A DNA stretch of 64,000 nucleotides from Limnoperna fortunei (Eukaryota; Mollusca; Bivalvia; Mytilida; Modiolidae), in assembly GCA_944474755.1 (NCBI GenBank), contig OX104124.1, positions 8,644,437 through 8,708,436 of the forward strand. The letters run 5' to 3'. This document shows, piece after piece, positions 37,375 to 49,806 of this stretch. The notes below the pieces were generated by a model. The model saw only the letters and a program-made list of their open reading frames with translations, had not been told where the DNA came from and did no database searches. The position numbers and the translations under genes are program-made. Numbering within the stretch: the stretch's first letter is position 1; each line of letters opens with the position of its first letter.

Positions 37375-37780
37375 GTAAGCAGTGAAGGTAATAACAAAAT
37401 ACAGAACACAGAGGAAACTGCAAAAAAGACAATCAGCAAATCAAAATCCAATATACGGCAAACTTGAGAAACAACAACAACAAAGATAGCAAATAAGCAA
37501 TGGTCCTAACTTGGTACGGGCATTTCAAAAGAAATTGTGGGTAAGTCCGGGTTTATGGCATGCCAAACCACCCGCTTCCATATGTGTAGTGTGTGAGTTG
37601 GTATGTTGACTGGTATGTTTTGTATCATACAACTCTATTCAGTAATAGGTGGATCCAATAATAATCGCATTACAGTCACTATGCACTTAATAAAACAATT
37701 GGGAAAACCTGAAATGGATTTTTCAACAAAGTAATGGTATTTATAGAAAACTTTATTAAAGGTTCGGACGAGAACATTGT
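37375..37780 (+). repeat. Dispersed repeat, copy 2 (pair with 28215-28600)
   Basis: ACAAAATACAGAACACAGAG, AAAAAGACAATCAGCAAATC, TAACTTGGTACGGGCATTTC, TCAGTAATAGGTGGATCCAA and CAAAGTAATGGTAT align in order with the first copy. Confidence 0.7.
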
Positions 37781-37849
37781 TGAAATTTTGTCGACGGATT
37801 GTTATATATTTTTCGAAAACTTTTGTGCTTATTTTTAAATTTAATACAT

Positions 37850-37850
37850 A

Positions 37851-37917
<67 letters not shown>
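37850..37917 (+). repeat. (TTA)n microsatellite, about 22 units
   Basis: An uninterrupted ATT/TTA run of about 66 bases; a leucine-rich open frame across it is an artefact of the repeat. Confidence 0.98.
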
Positions 37918-37920
<3 letters not shown>

Positions 37921-39407
37921 TTGCTTATTTTATTACGTGTATAGAATAAAATGCTTGTTTATTGATGCTTGTGACATGCTTTCATCGTTATATATGTAAA
38001 CGTTGTAAAAATGGACGTGATCTAAGTAGGAATAATGCTTTTCGTGTTACAAAATATTCTCAAACTAACAGCTGAATAACATGGATCAAATAAAAATTAT
38101 TTTTGCCAGTTAAAAAGACTAAATTTGAATCTATCATTTATAGCGCAGAGTATAAAGAAAGAATGTTCTTCCATAAAAGGCCCATTTCTAGTACAGACGA
38201 CCCGGTACAGATGAACTCACGCGCATTGATCCGTTGAGTCTTCCAATGAAAACGCTAAAACAAGAAAGTTGGTGACCTAGCATCGTTCTTGATTAACGTT
38301 CTTGTTTCGGGCGTTCTGATTGGATGTCGGATATTAAACAATGAAGAAACTATATAATATAGGGATATGTAAGTTGTTTTACTTAAGTACATATTCCAGC
38401 AAAAGAAACGTACATCGAAATACAGAAACGCTGAGACGAAACACTGAATACTGTAGTAAGGTTCTTGTTCGTGTGGCAATTAGTTGTTTTTTTTTCTTTT
38501 TTCTCTCATAATTAGCGAATTTCAGCTAGTGTTCCTACAAATTCGAAGGCCGAAACTTAAGGGCATTCTTGATTTTTTAAATGAATTTTGCACCAATTAT
38601 TAATCGTAAATGGCAAAATTTGTCCCGAAATACTTTGATGCCATTTTCTCATGAACGGTATTCGTCTATATTCAGGTAATTACACATAATTTCCCGGCAT
38701 ACCAAAAATAGTTTGGTCAACGAGAACAAATTCGTCTACATAGCCGTTCGCATTAAATATTAACGTGAGAAATATATGAATTAGTTGTTCTAAAATTTCA
38801 TAGACATCCAAATGGTATGTTGTTTACATCCAATCTGATTCTATGTTTGTTTTGATTATGAATTCCAAAATTAGACTCGATAATGTAATAATAAATAGCC
38901 CATCCTCATGTTAGCACCTATTGTTTACTCTATAACTTTATAAAAATCAGGAGATCATACAAGTTGAGTGCAATTAAGTTTTTCTTGAGTACATGTAACT
39001 ATATTTTGCATCATATTTACACGAACTCTAAAAAGCAAAATCGGAAAAGTAAAGTTATGAACGATGGCTAAATTTACTTGCATATGATTTTAGATAAACA
39101 TTAAAAGTATTAATTGAACGCTGCTTTCGCAGTGTTAGCAGTGTTAATAAACCTAAATCTAAACGGTTAACATGAAAACTATCACTTGATGGCGAAATTT
39201 ATATTGTTACCACAGTCAAGTGTAAATAGGTCGCAGGGGTCAACATGTTATCAAAGGTTACAATAGATGTCATATTTAAGTCTACCATACTTAATATGTG
39301 CTATATATGGCAACATTAAATGCATTTGACTGCATAGTTTGACCTGTTGACAAGCGATGGCAACATTATGTTTTGCAATAGTTGTCTCTTCTGTAATTAA
39401 ATAAATT

Positions 39408-39640
39408 GTTTGTTTGTTTGTTTAAATGGTGTTTAACCCCACTTTCAGCAATTTTTTCAGCAATGTCATGGCGTCCAGTTTTTATTGGGGGAGGAAGCCG
39501 GAGTATCCGGAGAGAACCCGGGACCTGCGGTAGGAAAACTGGCAATCCTTGTAAATTAAGATTGGGGTCGATTACACCCTGCCTGAGGTGAGAATCTAAC
39601 CCGCAATCTCAGTGTTGACAGAGAACGTGATCACTATAAG
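39408..39640 (-). mobile_element. SINE family A, near full length
   Basis: The (TTTG)n tail, GTGTTTAACCCCACTTTCAG, body and B-box region (CTAACCCGCAATCTCAGTGT) are present; the A-box end is lost after GAACGTGATCACTAT. Confidence 0.92.
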
Positions 39641-42600
39641 AAAATATGTTGATGCGATATTTGCTTTCTAACATAGCTGGTCCGAAAACTTTGACAAGAA
39701 TTGTACGCGGTATTTGTTCGATTTACATATGGGTTGCTGGTTGTACATTGCGAGATTCCTGTTATGCTATTATTTTTCCTGTGAGTTTTTTTATTTCTAA
39801 TCACAAATGTACTTTCTGTTGGGTTTTGTTATTTTGATTTTGAATTCGTACTTCTAATTACTCGTTTAGTCTAATTCTAGTTTTTCTGTTAGGCTTTGTT
39901 TTGTTTTTTGTCCTACGATTTTGTAGTTTAATTAAGTATGTAGTTTGATTCGAGTTTTCTGTTATTTAGTCCACCGTTTTTTTATTTGTAATTACACATA
40001 CAGTTTGATTTACTGCTAATGCATAATTTCAGAAACACAAACAAATAATAGAGACAAATCTGTTTTGAAAGAAACTTTAACGAAAGCAATTAACTGAATA
40101 TTTAATGCTTGAAAGATGTCAACACTACATTTGTAAAGATATTCAAGGACTTCCTAAACTAACAAAAGTGACATGTTGTTATCACTTTGGGGATGTTTTC
40201 CATTTATGTGCTTTATCAGCATTGAAAACCTTCAGGACAATGCTGTTTTCGAATTTTACTTCTCAGACGTATAGAATTTAAATTCGGTCAAACTGTCACA
40301 AGATTTGTCCCAGATACCTTGCCACTGCAGAGAGATATAATCTAAGTGACTTTTTTATGAACTTCGTTAAAAAAGGCATATTTCCTACGAATAAACTATG
40401 GAACAAATTGTTTACTCTGCTATATATCAAGTAGAGGCTGTTGAATGGCATTGCATCATCAAATGACTTGTGATCAGGACTATAATACTATTTGGACAAA
40501 TTCGCTCTTCATGAAAGCCACAAGCACCTGGAAAAAGCTCTAAATAGTCAGTCTTTGATTGCAAGCTCATTAAATTATATTTATATGTTGCCTTAAATAC
40601 AAACTGCAATAAATGACTCACATACTCTCAGATGTTTTCATATTCTCTTTTTGTGTGATTATACAGATGACCTAAATTTCGATTGCTTTTAATGCCTTTT
40701 TGGGGGCCATATGACTTTGTTTGCTGTGTCTTGTAATGAAAAATTGCGTTTCACTCTAAATATGTAGAAGATCAGGATTAATTGTTTAAACTCGGTTAAT
40801 TTCATACACATGTATAACTTTTGTAGAAAGTTGCAAGAAGTTAATAAATTGTATAGATTTTTTAATGTAAAACGTTTGTTGATTGTTTGACAATTACATT
40901 TGAGAACACATTTCAGGTTAGATCTTTTCTTTATATCGCGCGTATTATTTAGTTAATTGTATGTTTTGTACATGTATCATAATTTTGACCTTATTGTACA
41001 CTTTAACATGAGGTATATTTTGTACATGTACAAGTATCATATGTATATATTGAAAATTATATTGCATTGTCACACCGGATTGTCAAAGCTTCATTAAATA
41101 TCAGACTTAAGTCTGCGAGGCTCAAAAATTTTCAATGTATACTACATATGGGAACCAGACATTTGTCTAAAATACACACAGAAGTTTATGTCAATTCCTA
41201 TAACTTAGATTGACGGGTGTAAATTTATTGTTTAGTTATGAAATCAAAAATTTTTTTAAGAATAAATGCACTATATTGTTGAACGAAACATGCCCAAATA
41301 AACAAAGACGCTGAAATGAGTCACAAGGCTATTCTAAATTACTAATTTAGACTCCCTTTATTATGACACTTTTCTCGGTACTTTTTCTTGAATTTACAAT
41401 GTTTGCATTCCTAAAACTTATGACATCGCTTATCCTTGTGACTAATGGTAGTTAATTGACAGTTCCAAAAACAAACCAATCCTAAACTACCTTTAAACTG
41501 ATAGATTTATCAACTTTTATACTTTATAGACATGTATAAAGTTATTTAGTAAACAGACATTGTTACGAAGGCACATCTTGCATTAATCGCTGTTAACCAA
41601 TAAAGGAGTCTTTTTGTTCATGGTCTGACTTTTCTTTTGCTAAGTAATCCGCTTCTTTATATTGCAATTTGGGGGACAAAATGTACGTTGCTTCTACTTG
41701 AAAATGAAAACAAATATTTTTTAAACCAAGAAATTCCAGCCCCTCCCTCCCTACCGCCTTTACTACCTATATAAAAAGTTTATATTTTTCGAAGATTTAA
41801 GTCACTGTTGTGCGCCTGTCAGTTTTGCTGTTTTTATTCCTTTACATATGTCTGTGTTTGACCATTAAACACGCGACCTATGGCTGAACCTATGATGGGC
41901 GTTTTAAGGAAGTTTTCGATAATCATGTGTTTAACTATGAATAATAAACAAATTAGACAGACATTTATTGCACCACAAATCAATCTTTATACATTTAATG
42001 TTAAGTATCATCGTCAACAATAATATTTTGAATCCTCTAACAATTTATGGTTGACGATTTAATTTTTTTATTCAAACTCCGGCCCTCAATATGAAGCAGT
42101 TTATTTACTATTTTTCTCACTTATCAAGAAGGTAAGCATTTGTGAACCACAAAAATAAGTTAACTGTATACTTTCGCCATCTATGACCACCGGGTGATTA
42201 GTATCGTTTGTCTGAAGTGCGTGTTGGTGAAACCATTTATACTTTCTGCTTCTTCTATAAAAATGAACAATAAGCATAAACTATTTGACTTCGAGTCAAA
42301 ATACAGTATCCTATTACACTTAAATAATGTCTTACACTTTAGTAATATCAGTGTTCAACAAATTAGTATATTGCAAAGTGCTATAACTCATATTGATGAA
42401 ATTTTACAAAGCGTTGGCACTAAAAATATATCCTATTTGTATTGCTTCCTTTCGTACAATCTCCGAAACTGATGCGACAGTCTTAAAATTTGTCAATACA
42501 ATATTTTACAATATTGATGGGCCATTGTTGTCTGTATTTCGGAGACGTCTATGGCGTTAGCGTTAATATAGTTTGTTTTGCTAGTGTTAGTCTTCCTCGA

Positions 42601-43946
42601 CACGAACAAAAACATTAAAAATGCTATCACAGGTAGCATCTGATTCCTACTCCTCCCCAAACCTTTTAGCAGGATCGGGTCAAGCGACTTTGATTCACAC
42701 CACGCTGGCGATACATCCACATACAAATAACTAGATGCTGCAAGAACGATAACTCTCAGAAAAAAAACTCGTATATACAAAAACACAAAATCATATGAAT
42801 CGATCGTGTATTTAAATGCAAATTAATGATCATACACATATAGTTTTTGACAACATGTACAAAATTAAACAAACAGCACGATTTGACCTACGTATGACAT
42901 CATAAGGAAAACGAAATATTATTTTCTTGTCAAAAGTAGTTACGTTTTAACAGAAAAATATATCGATCTCTGACATAAATCATATTTTGGCAGTTTGTAA
43001 ACAGAGATGAACCAGTACACATTTATTTTTTCCCTTGTTTGGCGTTTTTTCTCTTTAGTATCTCCCTCTCATATGTTTGTATACAAGCAGGTTATAATGT
43101 GATTAAATGATCCACGTTTCATTTGAACTTTTTATCCTCTAAACAAGGAAGCGAGGGTTATTATTCATGGTGACCCGTATTTTTTTTTAGTATTTTTTGT
43201 GCACATATAATAAATCATCTGCGTGATGTTTCTTTTTTTCAAATGTAATTTGAGGTCAGGGCTGATGTGTGTTTATATAATACTTATATTCTTGATCACG
43301 CTATAAACAAGCTAACCAATTATTGTTTGATTCTAGGTCAATTTTTTGCCTCTACGCGTCACGACTCTAGAAATAAACTAATTCTAAAGCCTTCGGACCT
43401 AGGAAACATAAGCCTTTCTCGAATTAATAATTATGAATATTACCTTCGGTAAAGGCCATAATTGCATATTACTGTGTATGTTTGGGATCAAACGGTTTTT
43501 TTATACTTCATACTCGCTATAACTCTTTCCCCACAAAATCTTTATAATAGGCTCACGGCAAACGTGTTTATATATGCTTTGTACAACACCCAATAAATTT
43601 TACTTTTTGTTAGACACATGATACTCTCTGAGTACACATGCAGGTACTCCTAGACGTTTGCGAGTACTAGACATAGTGTTTCTCCTTATGCCCTCTTGAT
43701 GTGGAAACGGTATATAAGTACAGTCAGGGCACAAATCAATAGTCCCAGGTTTTTGGAATGGTGTACATATTTTTAAACGTTAAAGAAACCCCTTTAAAAT
43801 TGTGGACAAGAAATCTGCGCGTTGTTACGGTTACAAAAAGCAAAATTCTGTGTCCCTTCCCAATTTGTTTCATTTTTTTCGGGTATTTTTCGTTAAAAGT
43901 TAAATCATAAGGGGCGTTTGCGTTAGAAACTTGAAATGCTGATGAT
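39641..43946. other. Long gene-free stretch
   Basis: Besides T-rich repeats at 39820-40015, a 97-codon minus-strand frame at 42786-42493 is slightly GC-richer than its surroundings. It has a hydrophobic start and a second hydrophobic segment (PVIAFLMFLFV), but no recognisable family. It could be an isolated exon; evidence is too thin to call. Confidence 0.45.
39820..40015 (+). repeat. Degenerate T-rich tandem, about 70-bp period
   Basis: Words such as CTGTTAGGCTTTGTTTTG, TGATTCGAGTTTTCTGTTA and TAATTACACATACAGTTTGA recur with drift over about three periods. Confidence 0.5.
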
Positions 43947-44030
43947 TATTGATTGATTGATTGTTGTTTAAAGTCCAGCAAGCAATATTTCAGCTATATT
44001 CAGGACGTCTAATGCTTATTAGGCAAATTG
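43947..44030 (-). mobile_element. Family B 3' fragment
   Basis: TATTGATTGATTGATTGTTG, TTTAAAGTCCAGCAAGCAAT and ATTTCAGCTATATTCAGGAC: the terminal block plus tail only. Confidence 0.88.
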
Positions 44031-44371
44031 ATATTCAATTAACTTAGTTGCATGAGAATATGTTTGGTGACATCAGCCGTTTTCCATAGCCCCAAATAAT
44101 GTTGGTTCTTTCAATTTCGTTGTTAAAAGTTTTTCGCGGTTTAAGATAGTTTCTGAACAAATTGTACTTCTTTATAAATTTCCTAAATTAGCTGGTTGCC
44201 TATCGTAACGAAATCCACAACATTAAGTATATCGCGAAGAACGATAAACCCATATTAACTATTTTTAAACATTAATATTACCTAGCAAGCGCCGTAAAAG
44301 CTGTATGACGACAGATCTGATTAATGGAAAAATATGTTCGTATTCATAAAACCGTCTTCCTTAGAGAAATG

Positions 44372-44690
44372 CCTGGACCAAACAAGGACGGTTACCGGTG
44401 CTCAAGCTGCAGAGCTGCTAGGCTGGTGCATAGGTGGTGGATAAGAGAAGCCTCTCATTAGGGTTGAGGTTGTCAGGACATAATGTAGAAAGCCTGACAG
44501 AAAACTTGTCTAGAGTGTACCACGCCCCTTGCACGATAATGACCCCTTGTAGATTTCGAAAAATATTTACTTTTCCAGTTGCATCAATATTTTTTCCCTT
44601 TGGTCTTTCTCTTTTCCTGTTGATTCTCGTCCTGAATATAGCTGAAATATTGTTTACTTGATCCGTATGCAAACATTCAATCAAATCCTT
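44372..44690 (+). mobile_element. Family B, long copy
   Basis: One of the fullest copies: GCTGCAGAGCTGCTAGGCTG, GGTTGTCAGGACATAATGTA, GAAAGCCTGACAG, ACCACGCCCCTTGCACGATA, TTGTAGATTTCGAAAAATAT, TTCTCGTCCTGAATATAGCT, then a CAATCAAA tail. Confidence 0.8.
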
Positions 44691-45304
44691 TGTAAATCGA
44701 GTTAAATTTCACAACACATATAAATCGAAAAGTAAGCATGATCGTGTTTATTATACTGTGAGAAAAATATACCCTTCTCAGAAAATGATGCAATACCCTC
44801 GAAAGATCAACGTTGTCGCCACTTACATCAGATTCGTGAAATATCTATCGACCTAAGGAATTAATTGTAAAAAAAATAATTAACACAACAAATTTAAGTG
44901 CAATTTGGTTATCATGTCATTTTGTTTCGTCTATAATAAATTAATAAATAAAACATGCCACTATCAGGAAATACTATAGGGAAGAGGTTATATTTGATTG
45001 ACATTGATGTGGTTAATAAACAAATAAATCATAGTTTGATGCCTTGAAAACACTCTACCGTAACAAAGAAAATTGTTTCGCATAAAATTTGTCTCATATG
45101 AAAATTTTAATCCGGCGCCCATCTTTTCTTGTTTCACTCTCGGTGACCTCGTGTATCACTTCTTATTTACTGGAATGAAATGTCCAGAGCCTTACAGCGA
45201 TGCACCAAGTCTCTGATCGGTAAATAAGTACATGCTTCTGTGTGGTTTTGCACATGTGTATTTTTGGATTAGGAACTTTGATTAATAAATAGCTACCTGT
45301 ATAG

Positions 45305-46265
45305 TATAAAAACTGGTATACGGTTAGGGTCACTTCAGGGTTATAGTATAGTTAAAGTAATATGTTAGAAAAGGTCATCTTGATTTTAGATTCTGAGTTA
45401 AAATAAAGATTTTTAGTTGAATGTAGTACTAAGTAAACATAAGACTAAGTTTGCACTAAGAGTAAGGTTATTATCAAATTACGGTTACAGCTAAAGTTAA
45501 GTCTGTCTAAATTTGGTCTACCTTTAAACACTGGTTAGGGTAAGGGTCATCTCAGGCTTATGATTAGATTTCGGTTAGGATTAAATTAGGGTTATGTCTA
45601 GTTCGAATAATTGCAATTTTAAGGTAAAGTTATAAGGAATGGGGTAGAGTTAGGGTAATTAAAGGTTTAATTAATTGGTTTGTATGATATTTAACGCCAC
45701 TTTCGGTAATATTTCAGCTATATCATCGCGTCCAGTTTTTAATTGGGTGTGGGGAGGCAGCCGGAGTACCCGGAGAAAACCCCAATCTTCAATGGGAAAA
45801 CTGGCAATCCTTGTCAATTTCGATTGGAGTCAAGTACACCCTGGCCGAGTTGCGACGCGAACCCGCAACCACTGTGTTGACAAACCACGTGATAACTACC
45901 TTAACCACTCGGCCATCGAGGCCCCTTGTTTAATTAGTAAATATAGGGCTAATAATAGAATCGAAAAGAACGCAGGGTTATGTCATCGTAAGGGAAGAGT
46001 AGGTTAGTGCTAGAGTTAGGTTAGTTGCAGGGTTGAATTCTTGACTATATGGCTACCCAGTAAGGTTAAGGTTATGGGAAGAGTTCAAGGTTACAATATA
46101 GAGTTACACAAGAAGTATTGTTAGATTAAAGTTTAGATTAGGGTTAGGCTTGGTGTATGGTTAAACGAGTGAATGAACGGGTTAACTATGAAATCAAAAG
46201 GAGAATTAGGTTAGCGTTAGGTTTTTTCTTGTTAGTATAGGGTCAGTCTGAAGTTTTTGTTAAAG
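45305..46265 (+). repeat. Degenerate GGTTAGGG-like tract (interrupted by a SINE)
   Basis: The strand is strikingly C-poor with repeated GGTTAGGG, GGGTTA, TTAGGGTTAT and AGGTTAG words (for example ACTGGTTAGGGTAAGGGTCA and TTAGATTAGGGTTAGGCTTG). It recalls telomere-type repeats but is too irregular to be a functional array. A SINE at 45674-45927 splits it. Confidence 0.7.
45674..45927 (-). mobile_element. SINE family A, full length with short TSD
   Basis: Complete from tail (GATATTTAACGCCACTTTCG) to head (TTAACCACTCGGCCATCGAG). The 9-bp repeat GTTTAATTA is present at 45665-45673 and 45928-45936. Confidence 0.9.
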
Positions 46266-46289
46266 TTTGGGTTACAAAAATACACAGCC

Positions 46290-46990
46290 AACGTTCGACA
46301 TTCAATATTCAAATAAAATACCGAATGCATTTTTCGTTCAACACTGGCTTCTCAGTTCCTCGTTCAACATTCAATTTTTAGGTGTTGTTTTAACATTCTT
46401 AGTTACTAATTCATCATTCGCAGTTCCTGGTTAAATATTAAAAATGTTTAGTTCCTATTTCAACATTCGATTTGTAAGATCATAGTTCAACATTCGTAAT
46501 TCATAGTTCAACAATCGTAGTTCTAGTTCAACATTCATAGTTCCTGGTTCACTATTCAAAATTTTTAGTTCAACATTTGATTTTTCAGGTACAAGTTCAA
46601 CATCCGCAATTCCTATAGTTTAACATTCGCAGTCGCTGGTTCAAATTTAAAATTTAGGTCCACTTTCAAATTAGTGTTTCGTTTAACCTTCGAATGATGA
46701 ACGAGGAACTAAAAATGAATTTGAACCAGCAATTGATAGTGCTGAACTAGAAACTACAAAGAGGAACAGCGAATGTTGAAAAAGAAACAAATTGTTAATT
46801 TTGAACTACAAACTACGAATATTGAACAAGGAACAGAAAAATAGAAAGTTTATCAAGGAACTGCGAATGGTAACTGAAAACTAAAAATATTGGATTTTGA
46901 ACCAGGAACTACGATTGTTGAACAAGGAGCTGTGAATGTTGAACAAGGAGCTGAAAAATCGAATAATGAATGTTGAACTCAATGGCCGAT
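46290..46990. repeat. Head-to-head inverted minisatellite arrays, about 20-24-bp unit
   Basis: The left half (to about 46680) consists of variants of GTTCAACATTCGTAGTTCCT; the right half has the complement, AGGAACTACGAATGTTGAAC variants. The switch falls near 46690. Units are diverged and of uneven length. No coding region is seen. Confidence 0.85.
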
Positions 46991-48219
46991 GTTAAACTGA
47001 AAACATCTTTGGTAGTTATTTGAATTTTGAATGGATAACTTTGAATAAGCAATAAACTTGACTGAAGACCAACCGACTTTATGAGCTTTGTATCATTTTG
47101 AAACACCTCTCTGTCAATGGCTTTGAACACCATCTGTATAACAATCCACTGTATGTAACAAGAGTAGACTCTAGCGTATCGTATCAGTTTGGCCACAAAT
47201 TCCATCAGAAGCCGGGACAGCTGGTAAGTTAGGAATTGAAAACTCGCTATTGTAAAATCTAAAATCGTCTCTTTTTCATAGATATTAGTCTGTAAAATTC
47301 GAATGTGAGGTCATCGTTGTGGATACTTTGTCCCTTTGATCAGATATACGAGGAGTGATTATAGCGCTCCCATCAAGTAGAATTGTTAAAGAGTATGGAT
47401 AGAGCTAGACAAGGTAGAGTTAGAAATGTCGTTTAGGTTACAGTAGGGTTTTGGTTATATTAAAGATAAGGTTAGATCGGACATTTTCGCGGAGTCTTAG
47501 GTTATATTTCCTATTACTGGATTTTTTTTTCGTAGACATGACAATAAGTAACTCGACGGATGTCTAATTAGAGGCAGGCATTGCTTACTCGTCCGGAGCA
47601 CCTGAGTGCACAAATGGTTTTTATTTTGTTCGTATGGAACGCCGTAGCTGATTATACATAGGGACTTAGTCAATGTTCGGTGGTATCGACATTATATTCG
47701 GTAGAAACAAGTTTATATTGAGTGCATATGTCTTTATATTGAGTGCATATGTCTTTATATTGGGTGTTCTTGTCATTATGTTGAGTGGTTTTGACTGTAG
47801 AGTCGGTACTCTTAACTCTTTGTTGGGTGGGTTTTTTAATTATATTCAATGGTCTTATCATTATATTTTGTTGCATCTATATTATATTGTGTGCGTTGTC
47901 TATATGTTGAGCTCTTTTATTATATTCGGTGGTATCGACATTATATGCGGTAGAAACAAGTTTATATTAAGTGTTATGTCTTTATATTGGGTGTAATTGT
48001 TATTAAAGTGGTTTTGACTGTATAGTCGGTACTCTTAACTCTATGTTGGGTTGATTGTCCATTATATTCGGTGGTTTTATCATTATATTATGTTGTATTT
48101 ATATTATATTGAGGGCTTTTGTCTATATGTTAAGCTCTTTCATTATTATATTCGGTAGACATGTCTATATATTAAGTGTCTTCTTCAATATATTGTGTCG
48201 ATTGCAGGATTATTGAGGC

Positions 48220-48376
48220 TTGTTTATGGTATATTGGGATATGGGATATTCACATATTTTGTTCATGGGATACGGGATATTTCAGGCTAAACTTACTGGG
48301 ATATGGGATGTTTAAATCCATTCTGTTTACAGGGATATGGGATATTGGAAAAACACTTTTTCGGATACGGGAAATT
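48220..48376 (+). repeat. GGGATATGGGATATT-type repeats in the foldback centre
   Basis: Repeated GGGATATGGGATATT words at irregular 40-50-bp spacing; the run resumes at 48795 (AAATGGGATATTGGTACC) after the nested element. Confidence 0.75.
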
Positions 48377-48777
48377 CAGGCACGGGTCCAAGGAAAGGCG
48401 TACCGGGCGTACGCCCCCTCCTATAAAAGAGAGAGCGAGAGAACGAGAGGGTAAAACGAGAAAAAAGGAAAAGGAGGAATGAGAAAACGAGTAAACGCGT
48501 CGAATAAATCGGAGTTCTTTCCCGGGGATACCTTCATTCCTTAATTCCATTTGAAAATAAAGCCAGCTAAAAGAAGGGGCAAAAGTAAAAAAAACGAGTC
48601 TAGAAAACTTTGTTTGGATGGCTACTAAATGCTTAGATTCACGGAGCTTCTGAGGGCTACGCCCCCTGGACCCCTTACCATGGTGCTGCCCTGGATCTGC
48701 TGGATCCTTGAGCGGCCCCCAGACCCGTCGTCGAACTTTAACGCCTCTCCTAACACATATTCCTAGATCCGCCCCTG
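48377..48777. mobile_element. hAT-like non-autonomous element nested in the foldback
   Basis: Ends read CAGGCACGGGTCCAAGGAA and the complement of CAGGGGCGGATCTAGGAA, a hAT-type terminus. The interior is distinctly GC-richer (CGTACCGGGCGTACGCCCCC, GAGCGGCCCCCAGACCC). I could not see a clean 8-bp target duplication. No transposase frame. Confidence 0.65.
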
Positions 48778-49375
48778 ATATTTGATGAAATAAATGGGAT
48801 ATTGGTACCCCTTATCAACCTAACGTAATGATAAATCAACCTAATATTATGATATTTCAACCTAATATATGCAAAGTCCAACTAACATATAGTGAAGTCT
48901 ATGTAATATAAATAATCCTGCAATCGACAAAATAATATATAGACACGTCTACTGAATATAATAATGAAATAGCTTAACATATAGAAATGAGCACTCAATA
49001 TAATATAGATACAACATAATGATAAAGCCACCGAATATAATGGAAAACCCACCCAACATAGAGTTAAGATTGCTGACTATACAGTCAAGACCATTCAAAA
49101 TAAAGACATATGCACTTAATATAAAGACATATGCACTCAATATAAAGACATATGCACTCAATATAAAGACATAACCTCTCAATATAAAGACATAACCACT
49201 CAATATAAAGACAAAAGCACTCAATATAACGACAAAAGCACTCAATATAAAGACATAAGCACTCAATATATAGACATAAGCACTCAATATAATATAGATA
49301 CAACATAATATAATGATAAAACCACCGAATATAATGGAAACCCCACCAAACATAGAGTTAAGAGTACCGACTATA

Positions 49376-49450
49376 CATAGAGTTAAGAGTACTGACTATA
49401 CATAGAGTTAAGAGTACTGACTATACATAGAGTTAAGAGTACTGACTATA
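49376..49450 (+). repeat. 25-bp tandem repeat, 3 copies, in the foldback right arm
   Basis: CATAGAGTTAAGAGTACTGA followed by CTATA repeated head to tail; five further copies occur at 49681-49806. Confidence 0.95.
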
Positions 49451-49680
49451 CAGTCAAAACCACTCAATATAAAGACATATGCACTTAATATACAGACATA
49501 TACAGTCAATATAAAGACATAACCACTCAATATAAAGACAAAAGCACTCAATATAACGACAAAAGCACTCAATATAAAGACATAAGCACTCAATATAAAT
49601 AAAGACATAAGCACTCAATATAATATAGATACAACATAATATAATGATAAAACCACCTAATATAATGGAAACCCCACTAA

Positions 49681-49806
49681 ACATAGAGTTAAGAGTACTG
49701 ACTATACATAGAGTTAAGAGTACTGACTATACATAGAGTTAAGAGTACTGACTATACATAGAGTTAAGAGTACTGACTATACATAGAGTTAAGAGTACTG
49801 ACTATA
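49681..49806 (+). repeat. 25-bp tandem repeat, 5 copies, in the foldback right arm
   Basis: The same unit as at 49376-49450, nearly identical, indicating recent expansion on this arm. Confidence 0.95.

Noticed and set aside
37799..37999. Leucine-rich open frame
   Set aside because: It is a translation of the (TTA)n microsatellite.
42493..42786. 97-codon minus-strand frame with two hydrophobic segments
   Set aside because: Slightly coding-like composition and a CTTGCAG acceptor-like string inside, but no homologue recognised and no partner exon found.
49085..49353. Long minus-strand frames of YIECLCL-type heptad repeats (also at 49408-49684 and 49764-50000)
   Set aside because: The 21-bp repeat period is a multiple of three, so any stop-free frame stays open. 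Composition and context are those of the foldback arm; there is no independent sign of coding.
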